13,206 nt of DNA from Gemmatimonadota bacterium (GTDB lineage Bacteria; Latescibacterota; UBA2968; UBA8231), in NCBI GenBank assembly GCA_009845645.1, contig VXZF01000423.1:1-13206 (forward strand). The letters are read 5' to 3'. Each line of letters starts with the position of its first letter. Within the stretch, counting starts at the first letter, position 1. Below, piece by piece: positions 12,257-13,206 of the stretch. The notes below the pieces were generated by a model. That model did not search any database, was not told where the DNA came from, and worked only from the letters and a program-made list of their open reading frames with translations. The position numbers and the translations under genes are program-made.

Positions 12257-13206
12257 TCACTCTTCTCGGGGTCCGATGACGCGACGGGCGCGGTCGCTCA
12301 ATCGCCGTGGGGTCCATTTCGGCTCGCGGACGAGATGCACTTCAACCTCTCCGACGTCGCGCAGACGGGCGCGGAGTTGCTCCTCGATGCCGTCGGCGAA
12401 CCAGTTGAACCAAGTCTCGCGTCCCGCGTACGGCATGACGATATCGACGCGAATATCGCTTCCTTCGATAACGACCTCCTGCACGATGCCGATATCGACG
12501 AAGCTAAGCTGGCGCTGCCCCCAAGGCGACCCTTGAACGTAGAGCTCGAATTCGTTGGTGGCTCGCAGGGCATCCATGACATTGTCGAGGTTGATCGGCC
12601 TAGGAACTGGGGAGACCTCCCCCTGAGTGATCGGGTTGAGCAGGCGTTGCTGGTGGCCGACGAGATCGGCAAGCCCATAGTGCTCTCCCCCCTCTTCGTA
12701 CCGGTGCAGGACGTAGGCGTTCTTCTCGTACACGTGCTCGCCAGCGCGCATCGCCGCGAGCTGCACCGGATAGCGGACCCAAGTGCCGGTGTGCGAGAAT
12801 CCGGCGTGGGCCGGTTGCGGCCAGCTCGGATTGGTGTTTTCGAATTCAAGGTGAATGCTGCCGAATCCTTCGCCGGTTTCGCGATTGAAATGAGTCACCC
12901 AGCGGGGATCCTCACGCTGCCAGCCCCGGGCCCCCAAACCAATCTCTCCCTCCGGTCCCATCCAAGCTCGTTCGGGTAGCTGCTCGCCGATGACAAACTC
13001 GTCGTTGCGGCAATCGCGGAAACGCACGTCTTCGAGAACCTCGAGCTTTGACTCCATGATCACGTAGGGCTGACCGGCCCAAAAGCTGTAGGTCACGGTA
13101 GCCATGACCTTGTGAGGCTGGCCAACTTGGGGACCGATTGACAGGATGGGATGGCCCCAGCGGCGGATGCGCACGCAGACCGGTCCCTTGATCACATCGT
13201 AGTCGA
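12257..13206 (-). CDS. Fusion of an N-terminal beta-rich region with a C-terminal MIP18/DUF59-like domain (5' end outside window)
   Basis: The frame is open through the right edge, so the true start lies beyond it; at least 315 codons are visible. A GTG at 13195 is possible but has no ribosome site. Numbered from that GTG, residues 1-190 are rich in short strands and aromatic residues (VTYSFWAGQPYVIMESKLEV, SIHLEFENTNPSWPQP, EKNAYVLHRYEEGGEHYG), suggesting a beta-sandwich like those that bind or cleave sugars. Residues about 201-312 follow the MIP18/DUF59 plan: FVDIGIVQEVVIEGSDIRVDIVMPY, an amphipathic helix (WFADGIEEQLRARL), VGEVEVHLVREPKWTPRRLS and DRARRVIG. In SufT, PaaD and MIP18 proteins this domain helps Fe-S cluster assembly, using a Cys after the third strand; here that place reads YAGRETW, without Cys. 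The function is therefore unknown and may be structural or ligand-binding. Confidence 0.7.
   Translation of the reverse strand, partial: DYDVIKGPVCVRIRRWGHPILSIGPQVGQPHKVMATVTYSFWAGQPYVIMESKLEVLEDVRFRDCRNDEFVIGEQLPERAWMGPEGEIGLGARGWQREDPRWVTHFNRETGEGFGSIHLEFENTNPSWPQPAHAGFSHTGTWVRYPVQLAAMRAGEHVYEKNAYVLHRYEEGGEHYGLADLVGHQQRLLNPITQGEVSPVPRPINLDNVMDALRATNEFELYVQGSPWGQRQLSFVDIGIVQEVVIEGSDIRVDIVMPYAGRETWFNWFADGIEEQLRARLRDVGEVEVHLVREPKWTPRRLSDRARRVIGPREE

Overview
This 13.2 kb window is high in G+C and densely coded. It looks like a chromosome segment from an uncultivated, environmental, Gram-negative-type bacterium. It holds two phytanoyl-CoA-dioxygenase-like (PhyH) genes, a GlcD-GlcF-type fused dehydrogenase, a LarA-type racemase and sugar-active-looking proteins of unknown family. 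That mix is reminiscent of Poribacteria, Latescibacteria or Entotheonella-like genomes, but this placement is an impression of gene content and no marker search was possible. No insertion sequence, phage gene, CRISPR array, tRNA or rRNA was seen.

Left part (1-3931, all minus strand) is a tight four-gene operon with gaps of 20, 3 and 9 bp. In transcription order it holds a fused FAD/Fe-S 2-hydroxyacid (D-lactate/glycolate-type) dehydrogenase, a small protein that resembles the Rid (RidA/YjgF) fold, an FmdB-type zinc ribbon protein, and the first 97 residues of a LarA-family nickel-dependent racemase cut by the window edge. Racemase plus flavin dehydrogenase suggests use of both stereoisomers of a 2-hydroxyacid.

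A 313-bp spacer (3932-4244) follows. It is rich in palindromes and carries a candidate Fur-type box over a candidate promoter, plus a hairpin with a T-run just ahead of zapA (4245-4574, plus). zapA converges on a SulP anion transporter (4582-6321, minus), whose promoter appears to overlap the promoter of a divergent PhyH dioxygenase (6404-7204, plus).

The middle part (7205-8012) has a bidirectional terminator and infC (IF-3, minus). infC appears to start at an AUC codon and has no rpmI/rplT next to it.

The right part (8013-12250, plus) has two likely transcription units. The first is an adenosine-kinase-like PfkB kinase followed by a D-2-hydroxyacid dehydrogenase. The second is a second PhyH dioxygenase followed by an uncharacterised 456-residue, probably TIM-barrel protein. 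A perfect 32-bp palindrome sits between the two units over the likely -35 region of the second. Converging on this from the right edge is a 5'-truncated gene that joins a beta-rich N-terminal region to a C-terminal MIP18/DUF59-like domain without the usual cysteine. This PhyH / barrel protein / beta-MIP18 fusion neighbourhood is the least explained part of the window.
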